Below, piece by piece: positions 1 through 6,831 of a DNA stretch of 24,781 nt (positions are counted from its first letter, which is position 1; each line of letters starts with the position of its first letter). Source of the DNA: a virus. Under the pieces are notes generated by a model. The model ran no database searches. It saw only the letters and a list, made by a program, of their open reading frames with translations, and was not told the origin of the DNA. The translations under genes and the position numbers were made by a program. The stretch lies in the IMG/VR virus record IMGVR_UViG_3300034375_011495, positions 1 to 24,781 of that record; one strand, 5' to 3'.

Positions 1-756
1 CAGACCGTTCACCACGGTAGACACGACCAAATTCAGGTAAACTCTGGAAATGTGACCTTTGGGGCAAGCAGCATCTCAATCACGGGTCCTTATGGCCCTG
101 TACAGGTCATCAGCGCGCCTTTCCTAGAGCGTCAAGACCGCATCGCGCCCGCGCTTGGTGAGAGCTCAGTGTTTGAGGGAACCTTGGCAGCTCCAACGGT
201 TCAAGTTCAAACCGCCGCAAACGCGAACAACGCCTCTAAGTTTGTAGCAGCTGATAACGGTGATTATATCTATCGAGTAGTGGCAGTGGGTAATAACGGG
301 ATCTCAGCGCCCGAAGACACCGCCGCTGTAACAGTCGCTGCAGGTGAGCAAGTTACGTTCACCATTCGCCACGCGGATCATACTAACGTGAAATATCTCC
401 GCGTGTACCGAAGCGCGAAAGACGCGACAGACGCAAACGGCGCGCTCTTGATTGATGAGGTTGCTGTAAGCGCTCAAGACACTGTAGTGACCGATAATAA
501 TGAGAACATCCCAGGCAGCTCTGAGATCCTCTTCTTGAACTTCGCGCCTGATTACATGTGCTACTATCAGATGCTCAGTTTGGTACGCCGCCCGCTCGCG
601 CAGATCAGCACTACGTTCCCATTCCTCTTGATGATGTTTGGAGCGCCAGCCGTGAAGCTGCCCTCTAAGATGTTTGTAGTTAAGAATGCAGGAGTCAACG
701 CATCAAGCGGCCTTGAAGGCATCAGTGATCCTCGCCTCTTAGGACTCCCCAGTTAA
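1..756 (+). CDS. Major capsid protein, C-terminal part (5' truncated by window)
   Basis: The reading frame is open from base 1 to a TAA at 754-756, so the gene enters from the left; the GTG at 52 is internal, not a start. The 251 visible residues begin with a strand-rich stretch (ITGPYGPVQVISAPFL) and end with RPLAQISTTFPFLLMMFGAPAVKL, a pattern typical of the last A/P-domain strands of HK97-fold major capsid proteins. Between them, roughly residues 55-175, lies a segment with fibronectin/Ig character (DYIYRVVAVGNNGISAPE, then a strand with KYLRVYRSA). I read it as a surface-exposed beta-sandwich insertion. Position directly before connector, neck and sheath genes fits the head-to-tail order of tailed phages. 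The family call rests on pattern and context; a head decoration or other head protein is the alternative. Confidence 0.72.
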   Translation, partial: QTVHHGRHDQIQVNSGNVTFGASSISITGPYGPVQVISAPFLERQDRIAPALGESSVFEGTLAAPTVQVQTAANANNASKFVAADNGDYIYRVVAVGNNGISAPEDTAAVTVAAGEQVTFTIRHADHTNVKYLRVYRSAKDATDANGALLIDEVAVSAQDTVVTDNNENIPGSSEILFLNFAPDYMCYYQMLSLVRRPLAQISTTFPFLLMMFGAPAVKLPSKMFVVKNAGVNASSGLEGISDPRLLGLPS

Positions 757-775
757 TCATTAAAAAGGCTTCGTA

Positions 776-964
776 ATGGCTACCGTAAAGTATAGACATC
801 CTCGACTCAGAAACACTCAGCTCTCTCTTGCAGATGGTCTTGTAACCATCGATGAAGAAGGATGCTTTGAGGCTAAGAGCGAGGCGCAAAAGGCCAAAGC
901 GGAGTTAATGAGCTGGCAAAAAATCCCTAAGAAACGCGGGCGCCGCAAAAAGAGCGAAGAGTAA
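776..964 (+). CDS. Small basic-tailed head-region protein, function unknown
   Basis: This 62-residue protein starts at an ATG preceded by an AAAAAGG ribosome-binding site 7 bases upstream and ends 5 bases before the next gene. It has a short beta-like N-terminus, the stretch VTIDEEGCFEAKSEAQKAKAEL, and a strongly basic C-terminal tail (KKRGRRKK). Many phages carry a comparably small gene between the capsid and connector genes whose product has a short beta segment followed by a charged tail. No catalytic motif is visible. A minor head component or a nucleic-acid-contacting peptide are both possible. I consider the gene real because of its spacing, RBS and codon use, but I do not assign a function. 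Confidence 0.6.
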   Translation: MATVKYRHPRLRNTQLSLADGLVTIDEEGCFEAKSEAQKAKAELMSWQKIPKKRGRRKKSEE

Positions 965-969
965 AGATT

Positions 970-1914
970 ATGGCTACCATTCAAGAGCGCGGGTATGATG
1001 TTCAATACCTCAAAGACACCTATCTCTTAGGCGTAGATTTAACTCTTGATGACGGTAGCCCCTATCCTGACACCATCTTTACGACCTCTATCGAGCAGGC
1101 AGAGCGCGCAGTAAGCGATGAGCTTGGCTTGGTCTTTGACGTGCAAACGTTCTCAGAGCGCCACGACAAAGAACCAGACGCCGCGCCTGCTTGGTACCCG
1201 ATTCGATCAAGGTATCGACCTTTGATCGATGTTGAAGCGCTGTCAATCATCTACGGTAGATCATCGACACGCGCTGAATTACCCCCGCAATGGGCTCAGA
1301 TCACTGAGCCGATTGCAGGACAAGTGCATATCATCCCCACCACCGAAGGCGCCTCAAGTTATATGATCTCGGGAGGTTTACCCGTGATTCTAGGGCTTGG
1401 AGGCTTAGCTGCTGAGTATTATATACCGGCCTACTTCGAGATGGATTATTCAGCGGGATTTCCCTACTACACAGGGACCGCGACAATCTTACAAGGTCAG
1501 AGCTCAGTAGAGGTGAGCACCCCTCAAAGCTTTGTTGATCGATATGACGTAAAGGCTACAGACGCCACAGCGAGCATCAAGAGGCATGATAAATTCACGC
1601 TGAGCTTGAGCGCGCCCGCAGCACAAAACACAGACATTCCTTGGATCATTGACACGCTACCTCAAGACATCGCGCGCGCCGTGATGCTCAAGAGCTCACT
1701 CTTAGCGTTAGATGTAGCAGGTGATTTGATCGCGGGCGCAGGTCTCGCGATGGTCTCAACTTCAATGGATGGATTGAGTCAGAACATTAACACCACCGCG
1801 AGCGCCACAAATTCAGGTTATGGAGCGCGAGTACTCCAATTTACCAAAGAGTATAAAGAGCTTATCGCCACGCTCAAGGCCACCTATCGCGCTATGAATA
1901 TCATGGCTCTGTGA
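970..1914 (+). CDS. Head-tail connector / head-completion-type protein
   Basis: A 314-residue protein. Residues about 258-306 carry the stretch GLAMVSTSMDGLSQNINTT followed by SATNSGYGARVLQF and a Lys/Leu-rich helix. This serine/alanine-rich tail with a DGLSQ core and a YGAR motif recurs in connector-region proteins of myoviruses. The middle part is beta-rich and includes FEMDYSAGFP and the strand after DTLPQDIARAVMLKSSLLALD, resembling the helical core of gp6-like adaptors. It sits between capsid and neck genes, as expected for a protein on the portal ring or closing the head. The start is the ATG at 970, just after the upstream stop, with a GAAGAG element nearby. The connector assignment is from pattern and synteny. 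Confidence 0.6.
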   Translation: MATIQERGYDVQYLKDTYLLGVDLTLDDGSPYPDTIFTTSIEQAERAVSDELGLVFDVQTFSERHDKEPDAAPAWYPIRSRYRPLIDVEALSIIYGRSSTRAELPPQWAQITEPIAGQVHIIPTTEGASSYMISGGLPVILGLGGLAAEYYIPAYFEMDYSAGFPYYTGTATILQGQSSVEVSTPQSFVDRYDVKATDATASIKRHDKFTLSLSAPAAQNTDIPWIIDTLPQDIARAVMLKSSLLALDVAGDLIAGAGLAMVSTSMDGLSQNINTTASATNSGYGARVLQFTKEYKELIATLKATYRAMNIMAL

Positions 1915-1922
1915 GGTGAGTC

Positions 1923-2729
1923 ATGATCTTAGGTTCTCGCATCCCTCCGAAACTTAACCCCCGCGCAGACTTTAAACCTGAGCAGTTTAGAAAAGTTATC
2001 ATCTCACATGGATTAAATGTGAGATGGGAACAGGCGGCAGAATGCCCTTGTTCACAAGCCTCTAACGCTCATGGTTTCAGTTTGGGCTTAGCCTCTATCT
2101 CAAGCGAACAGGCGCGGGTAGATTGCCCCGCTTGTTATGGTAAGGGCTATCTCTATCATTCAGCGCAGACAATCAGAGCAGTAGTCACAGGCGCCCGAAA
2201 AGAAGAACAGCGACACGGTCCCGCAGGTGCTACTGAATATGGGCGAGGGAACATAGGCCTCACGCTCTTACCTGAACATTTACCCATGTATGGAGACCGC
2301 TTCTCAATCCTAGATAGCGCGATTGTTTATAGGGAAACTCTAATAAGAGGCTCTGGCCCTACCGACACCCCCCGCTATCCTATCGCGACAAGATCACATG
2401 ATCTTGCATCAGGGAATCTTGAATTTGGCGTGAGGTATTTAATCGTAGCTGATGATACAGGCGAGGTTAACCCCGCTGACACATTGACCGAAGGCGCAGA
2501 CTTCAACGTAACGGAAGCAGGCGCGATCAATTGGATCAACCCCCCCGCCGAAGGTAGACGGTTCAGCGTGACCTATTACGCCCACCCTGTTTACATCATC
2601 ACAAACCATCCACACGCGATCAGAGACACTTACATCAACGCCAAGGCCCCCGCGCCCTATCACGCCGAACTCCCTATTTATGCAGAAGCTCAGCTCGAGT
2701 TCTATGGATCTCCCGAAGGCTCACCATGA
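1923..2729 (+). CDS. Neck / head-closure-type protein with CxC...CxxC motif
   Basis: A 268-residue protein, ATG at 1923 preceded by GAGGTGA. Residues 41-43 (CPC) and 68-71 (CPAC, followed by YGKGYLYH) form a CxC...CxxC arrangement that looks like a zinc ribbon or knuckle. The rest is beta-rich (ERDGF-like strands, LPEHLPMYGDRFSILDSAIVY). Its stop overlaps the next start (ATGA at 2726-2729), so translation is probably coupled. Position between connector and HK97-gp10-like proteins is that of head-closure proteins. Neck proteins with an N-terminal Cys-rich segment do occur in tailed phages, but I cannot name this family with certainty. Metal binding is inferred only from the cysteine spacing. 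Confidence 0.5.
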   Translation: MILGSRIPPKLNPRADFKPEQFRKVIISHGLNVRWEQAAECPCSQASNAHGFSLGLASISSEQARVDCPACYGKGYLYHSAQTIRAVVTGARKEEQRHGPAGATEYGRGNIGLTLLPEHLPMYGDRFSILDSAIVYRETLIRGSGPTDTPRYPIATRSHDLASGNLEFGVRYLIVADDTGEVNPADTLTEGADFNVTEAGAINWINPPAEGRRFSVTYYAHPVYIITNHPHAIRDTYINAKAPAPYHAELPIYAEAQLEFYGSPEGSP

Positions 2730-3436
2730 TCAACCTGAGAGATTATGGCCTCGACCCCCGCAGCCGACAAGCGCGCGCTAAGCGCTTAGCCATAGCGGTA
2801 GCTGCAGCATGGAAAGCAACCGCTCATGAGGCGGGCGATGATTTAGGCTCAGTGTTACGCGACTATAAAAGAGGGATCACAATCACCCAGACCTCACCGA
2901 ATGAGATCATTGTAACGCTTCAAGGCATTGTTCCGAACCTCCTAGAACAGGGACAAGCCCCCCACGACATGAGGGACTATCTCTTAAGGACAGTACGCCC
3001 AGGCGCCGCGCCAATACGCCGCGACAAGTTAGGGCGCCCTTATCGTTTCATCATGTTTAGGAGGAAGGTTGCAGAGATCAAGCGTATGGGAGACGCGAAC
3101 GCTTACAACGACGCAAAGAGCATGAGCGCGACCATGAGCGGGAGTGATGGAAAACTGATTTATGGATCCCGTATGGAGAGTGGAAGAGCAGCTCACTACA
3201 TCAACAAGAGCGGAGTCCGTTCTGTATCAGATGCTCTCTCAGGTATGGTTAAGCTTGTAGGGATCACAACGGCGGAAGGCGCGCAGAGAAAAGGCGCGAA
3301 TACCACTTATGCCACATGGAGAACGGTGAGCTATAAGCGCCCTGAAGCTTGGCAACATCCAGGCAGGCAAGCGCTCAATCTCGCTCAGGGCGTGAGAGAC
3401 AATATAGCTCAAATCGCAGAAGAGGCGGGTATATGA
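2726..3436 (+). CDS. HK97 gp10-like neck / tail-completion protein
   Basis: A 236-residue protein. The C-terminal signature ATWRTVSYKRPEAWQHPGRQAL matches the F/W-R-T-[IV]-S...W-x-H-P-G pattern of HK97-gp10-like and related neck or tail-completion proteins. The N-terminal part is a basic helix followed by a beta hairpin (GITITQTSPNEIIVTLQG) and the loop LLEQGQAPHDMRDYL, also usual for this family. These proteins form the interface ring between connector and tail. It overlaps both neighbours by 4 bases (ATGA at each end), so it belongs to a coupled neck cassette. The family call is good; the exact ring position is not determinable here. Confidence 0.65.
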   Translation: MINLRDYGLDPRSRQARAKRLAIAVAAAWKATAHEAGDDLGSVLRDYKRGITITQTSPNEIIVTLQGIVPNLLEQGQAPHDMRDYLLRTVRPGAAPIRRDKLGRPYRFIMFRRKVAEIKRMGDANAYNDAKSMSATMSGSDGKLIYGSRMESGRAAHYINKSGVRSVSDALSGMVKLVGITTAEGAQRKGANTTYATWRTVSYKRPEAWQHPGRQALNLAQGVRDNIAQIAEEAGI

Positions 3437-4032
3437 TCCATCATCACTTAACCACAGCAATCAGAGCCGCAGTCACCTATTATCTCGATGCAGCCAACCA
3501 AGCCGCGACCCTTGAGCATCTCTACAACACAGCTCATGATGACACGACATTAATCAAGATCATTGAAGAGCTCAGAGAGCAACCACCCAAGGTGATACCT
3601 CACGCGACAGCGGGCGCTCAAGGCCTCCCTTTGATTGTGTGCCAGCAATTGAGCCGCACTGTTACACATCGACCGCTAGGAGGAACAGCGCTAGGTATTG
3701 AGCAAACAATCAGTAACCAGACCGCACAGATTGAGATTATGGCAGCGGGCGCAGAGGCTACCGAGACACTCTCTCAAATGGTAGTTACAGCATTACACGC
3801 GCTCAGAGCAGATTTCATCTCTAATGGCTATCTCACATTTCAATTTGATTCAATCGCAGAGCTCACACCTCAAGAGATGCTTGCCGCTGAAGAACTCGGA
3901 GTATTTGTAAGGCGCCTCAACATCAGCGCGATGATACACGATTCTGCGGGAAGACACATCTTCACAGCTGATGAGGTGATAGGAACACTAACTTTAGGAT
4001 TGAAGCCTTCAGGCAGGGTGACACCCCTCTAA
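3433..4032 (+). CDS. Probable tail terminator / neck protein
   Basis: A longer frame is open from 3349, but the natural start is the ATG at 3433: it overlaps the upstream stop as ATGA and follows a GAAGAGGCGGG purine-rich element. This gives 199 residues. The protein has a helical N-terminus (LTTAIRAAVTYYLDAAN), then alternating strands and helices (TAQIEIMAAGAEATETLSQMVVTALHAL), and ends with strands (YLTFQFDSIAELTP; VRRLNISAMIHD). This resembles the alpha/beta layout of tail terminator proteins that cap tube and sheath. It is the last gene before the sheath, where terminators are expected. No diagnostic motif is seen, so the call rests on order, size and fold pattern. Confidence 0.5.
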   Translation: MIHHHLTTAIRAAVTYYLDAANQAATLEHLYNTAHDDTTLIKIIEELREQPPKVIPHATAGAQGLPLIVCQQLSRTVTHRPLGGTALGIEQTISNQTAQIEIMAAGAEATETLSQMVVTALHALRADFISNGYLTFQFDSIAELTPQEMLAAEELGVFVRRLNISAMIHDSAGRHIFTADEVIGTLTLGLKPSGRVTPL

Positions 4033-4045
4033 AAATAGGTATACT
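4018..4045 (+). promoter_or_regulatory. Sigma70-like promoter before the sheath gene
   Basis: A -35 GTGACA (4018-4023, 5/6 to TTGACA) and a -10 TATACT (4040-4045, 5/6 to TATAAT) are separated by 16 bases. Transcription would start near 4052, about 29 bases before the sheath ATG. It sits in the only clear intergenic gap of the structural cluster (4033-4080), overlapping the end of the neck gene. A dedicated promoter would raise expression of sheath and tube, needed in many copies. Sequence match only. Confidence 0.5.
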
Positions 4046-4080
4046 CTAAGACCCACACGACGAGATAAGGAGCGCTGAAA

Positions 4081-5727
4081 ATGCCTAGTATTCTCAACTC
4101 ATCAGGATTTCCCCGAACATCCAGACCCGGCGTATATACTCGCATTGATGCCAGCGCCCTTGCAGGTGGCGATGTCACAAGCGGTAATATCGCGATTGTG
4201 GGAGACTTCCCCAGTTTCCAAAGCCACACCCCAAAGCTCTTTAGCTCGAGAAGGGCAATGAGCGCCTATGATCTCAGTGATCATGATTTGGCTCTACTCG
4301 CTCAGCTCGCTTTCTCGCCCTCAGACGACCCCGCCGCGAGCGCGGGCGCATCTAGTGTGAGAGTGGTAAACGCGCGCGAGACCACCGCTCAAGCCTCTCT
4401 TGATATTGGCCCCCTCACTCTCAAGAGCGTGATCTACGGCACGAAGGGGAACCGCTTAAACGCGGCCCTCGCGATCTCAGGAGACACGCACACACTCACG
4501 CTCAACCGCAACGGATTGAGTGAAGAGTTCAAGATTGAGAATGATGCGCTCTTTAGTATTGAGAATGAGGACGCCACCCATGATCTCACTGTAGTGATTG
4601 AGAACGGAACCGCGACACTGACACGCAACGCCGTTACACTGCTCTCAGTAGACAGCGATGAGGCGCCCACGCTCAAAGACTTCGTGGCACTCGCCCACAG
4701 CCTCACAGACGTAAGCGCAACGCTCATTGAGGTCTCTGAGATTGCGCTTGATGAGATTGACTACATCACGCGCACCATTGGCACGAGCTCAACAGAGACA
4801 TTCAAGGCGCCAGCGTACTTACTGAAGCAGGCGCTGAGCTCATCGACACTCGCAGAGGCTACGCTCTTAAACACATCAGCCGCAGCCTCCCTTGTCGCGA
4901 CATCCCAAACAGCGACGGGAGGCGCAGATGGCTTGACCCTCGACTTTGAAGAGGCACTCCAGAGTATTGAGAACGCTGATGTTCAAATTGTTGTACTCTT
5001 CACCGAAGACGCGAGCTCACAGAGCAAGCTAGGAGCTCACCTCACAGCGAGCGCGACCGCAGGCCATGAGCGTCAGGCTTATTGTGCAATTGCTTCAACG
5101 GAGACTTTAACAAACGTAAAGACGCGCGCGGCAAGTCTCAACAATGCAGGAATCGCCTTAGCCTCACAGAGCATCAAGCTCATTGACCCGCGAGGCAAGA
5201 CCCTGACCAAGAGCCCTAAATACACCGCGCTCATGTTGGCAGGTATGCAAGCGGGCTCTGATATTGGGGAACCGCTCACGCGCAAGCGCCCTCGCATCAT
5301 CGAAACCTCTCAATCTTGGGATGCTTACGCCGACATTGAGCAGGCGATCCAGAGCGGTACAATCGCGATCAGCACCGATAACTTAGGCCCTCGAGTAGAG
5401 CGCTCAATCACAACCTATCTCACAGACAACAATCCTGTTTATTGTGAGGTGAGCGCTTATGAGTCGATCTTGACCTCTGTGAGAGATCTCCGTAACAGCC
5501 TGGCTGATCAGATTGGACGCCCCACACGCGCAAGTCAGATCCCTTTGATCTCTTCTCGCGTTCAGAGCTCGCTCACAGCTCAGGTGAGAGACGGAATCAT
5601 CAAAGCCTTTCAGAATATCCAACTTGAAGATCTGGGTGATGAGGTCGCAATTAGCTATGAGGTCGCACCCATTGAGCCTCTCAACTTTATCTCAATCACC
5701 GCTGTAGCGGTACGCATCGCAGCTTAA
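4081..5727 (+). CDS. Tail sheath protein
   Basis: A 548-residue protein, ATG at 4081 with AAGGAG upstream. It opens with SRPGVYTRID (residues 14-23), the N-terminal arm typical of contractile sheath proteins, followed by a strand GNIAIVGDFP. The middle (about 95-285) is a long beta-rich domain. From about residue 300 comes the conserved sheath core: VQIVVLFTEDAS, LMLAGMQAGSDIGEPLTRKRP, and the C-terminal pattern DLRNSLADQIGRP...VQSSLTAQVRDGIIKAFQNI, ending in a beta strand (NFISITAVAVRIAA). It forms the outer contractile cylinder and defines the phage as a myovirus type. The immediately following tube gene confirms the assignment. Confidence 0.9.
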   Translation: MPSILNSSGFPRTSRPGVYTRIDASALAGGDVTSGNIAIVGDFPSFQSHTPKLFSSRRAMSAYDLSDHDLALLAQLAFSPSDDPAASAGASSVRVVNARETTAQASLDIGPLTLKSVIYGTKGNRLNAALAISGDTHTLTLNRNGLSEEFKIENDALFSIENEDATHDLTVVIENGTATLTRNAVTLLSVDSDEAPTLKDFVALAHSLTDVSATLIEVSEIALDEIDYITRTIGTSSTETFKAPAYLLKQALSSSTLAEATLLNTSAAASLVATSQTATGGADGLTLDFEEALQSIENADVQIVVLFTEDASSQSKLGAHLTASATAGHERQAYCAIASTETLTNVKTRAASLNNAGIALASQSIKLIDPRGKTLTKSPKYTALMLAGMQAGSDIGEPLTRKRPRIIETSQSWDAYADIEQAIQSGTIAISTDNLGPRVERSITTYLTDNNPVYCEVSAYESILTSVRDLRNSLADQIGRPTRASQIPLISSRVQSSLTAQVRDGIIKAFQNIQLEDLGDEVAISYEVAPIEPLNFISITAVAVRIAA

Positions 5728-5741
5728 TAGGAGTCTGAAAA

Positions 5742-6170
5742 ATGCCAGCATATCGAGGAATTAGCGGCGCAAGTTGTAAGGTTTTCCTTAGCGCGACGGG
5801 AACAGAGATAGGATGGGCCACTGGTGTAAATGTCAGTGAAAATATCCAGACTCAGCGCGTTGACGTGATCGGTGAGATTGATAGTCAAGAGATTATCCCT
5901 GTACGACGCACAGCCACTTTAACAGTAGACGCGATCAGGATCAGCAAGCAGGCGCTTGAGGATAATGGATCTTGGCAAAAGGGCTCCACTAACGACATCC
6001 TAAACGCGGGTGGAATTAGCATGAGCGTAATTGACGAGAACACCCAAGAGACACTCTTAACGCTTGAGGGATGCAGGCCCACGACACGCAACTTTAGAGT
6101 AGACAGCTCTTCACTCTTCAGCGAGAATCTAAGCTTTGAAGTGAGACGAATCGTATATCCTAACGAGTAA
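5742..6170 (+). CDS. Tail tube protein
   Basis: A 142-residue protein starting at an ATG with TAGGAG 8 bases upstream. It lies directly after the sheath gene and has the size of contractile-tail tube proteins. The pattern ATGVNVSENIQTQRVDVIGEID, then PVRRTATLTVDAIRI, and a C-terminal strand set (NFRVDSSSLFSENLSFEVRRI) fits the tube beta-barrel: a strand, a loop with ENIQ, and alternating strands that stack in hexameric rings. It is the inner tube through which DNA passes. Size, order and pattern all agree, so confidence is high. Confidence 0.85.
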   Translation: MPAYRGISGASCKVFLSATGTEIGWATGVNVSENIQTQRVDVIGEIDSQEIIPVRRTATLTVDAIRISKQALEDNGSWQKGSTNDILNAGGISMSVIDENTQETLLTLEGCRPTTRNFRVDSSSLFSENLSFEVRRIVYPNE

Positions 6171-6173
6171 ACC

Positions 6174-6632
6174 ATGAGCTTGAGCGACATCAGAGACAAG
6201 AGCGAAAACGCGACACCCCCCGCCCCAATCACACCCGAGATCACAGGCGCTGAGAAGGTGTTACATATTGAATTTGAGCTTCAGGGCCAGACCCTAAGCG
6301 CAAGTGTTGTGAGTTCCATCTTAAGCTTTGATCAGACGCTCAAGCGAGACCGCGCGCTTGTTCAAATGGCAGCTCCTGAGCGTTATGATGATCTACCCGC
6401 GATGGCAAAGCTCAGAATCTACGCTCTAGCCACACTCTCACAAGCGCTCAAGAATCCGCCTCCTTGGTTGGATGAATGGTTAGGGAGATTTGACCCTTTA
6501 CTCTTTGCGGTCTACGAGGAGGTGAGCGCCCATGAGCGCGCCTTTTTTCGAGTCGGCATGGAAGCGAGCGAAGAGGACGAGGGATCAACACCCCTTGTTA
6601 AAATCAGGTCGCTTACACCCCCCGCCCCTTGA
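6174..6632 (+). CDS. Tail assembly chaperone, upstream frame (gpG-like)
   Basis: A 152-residue protein between tube and tape-measure genes, the canonical place for lambda G / P2 E-type tail assembly chaperones. It contains LHIEFELQGQTLSA, then MAKLRIYALATLSQALKNPPPWLDEWLGRFDPLLFAVYEEV, a helical pattern common to these chaperones. It ends with an acidic stretch (EASEEDEG) and STPLVKIRSLTPPAP. A second frame, offset by +1 (equivalently -2), is open from 6526 to 6828, covers its 3' end, and could be joined by ribosomal frameshifting. Its product would coat the tape measure during tube polymerisation and be absent from the virion. The chaperone role is inferred from order and pattern. Confidence 0.75.
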   Translation: MSLSDIRDKSENATPPAPITPEITGAEKVLHIEFELQGQTLSASVVSSILSFDQTLKRDRALVQMAAPERYDDLPAMAKLRIYALATLSQALKNPPPWLDEWLGRFDPLLFAVYEEVSAHERAFFRVGMEASEEDEGSTPLVKIRSLTPPAP

Positions 6633-6828
6633 GCCCTCAGAGATCGACCCTACGAGATTCAAAGCGCACCCCGCGCAGATCTATGAGCATGTTCTTTTGA
6701 CCCTTGATGAGGATCAGTTTAGGGCATTGGCCCCCGAAGAGGATCAACTCAAAGCCGATCAACCCGCCGAAACAGGGATTGCATGGATCGATGAACTAGA
6801 GCGCAAGCTCTATGAGAAGAGGGAATAG
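6532..6828 (+). CDS. Tail assembly chaperone, downstream frame (T-like extension)
   Basis: Offset +1 (or -2) from the upstream chaperone. Read from its own ATG at 6532 it encodes 98 residues. A perfect anti-SD match AGGAGGTGA lies at 6517-6525, so independent initiation is possible. Alternatively it is reached by frameshifting to give a fusion of about 217 residues. Residues translated inside the overlap (FESAWKRAKRTRDQHPLLK) look like shadow sequence, while those after 6633 (EPSEIDPTRFKAHPAQIYEHVL and an acidic helix) look like a genuine protein. That favours the fusion joined near the end of the first frame. Its stop lies 3 bases before the tape-measure start. It would supply the tape-measure-binding T domain. 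Confidence 0.65.
   Translation: MSAPFFESAWKRAKRTRDQHPLLKSGRLHPPPLEPSEIDPTRFKAHPAQIYEHVLLTLDEDQFRALAPEEDQLKADQPAETGIAWIDELERKLYEKRE
6618..6632 (+). other. Candidate programmed frameshift site (C6 run before stop)
   Basis: In the upstream frame the last codons read CCC CCC GCC CCT TGA. A prolyl-tRNA on the six-C run can re-pair perfectly after a +1 or a -2 slip, and either enters the downstream frame. The CCT TGA end resembles the CCC TGA context reported for +1 shifting in Listeria phage PSA; phage Mu uses a -2 shift in the equivalent gene. A second possible site is TTT TTT CGA at 6543-6551, where tRNA-Phe could move from TTT to TTC. Confidence 0.5.
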
Positions 6829-6831
6829 ACA

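Noticed and set aside
52-54. GTG as the start of the first gene
   Set aside because: The frame is open upstream to base 1 and there is no ribosome-binding site; the gene is truncated by the window.
3349-3432. Upstream N-terminal extension of the tail-terminator-type gene
   Set aside because: The extension is antisense-like Ser/Arg-rich shadow of the previous gene; ATG 3433 has ATGA coupling and a purine-rich RBS.
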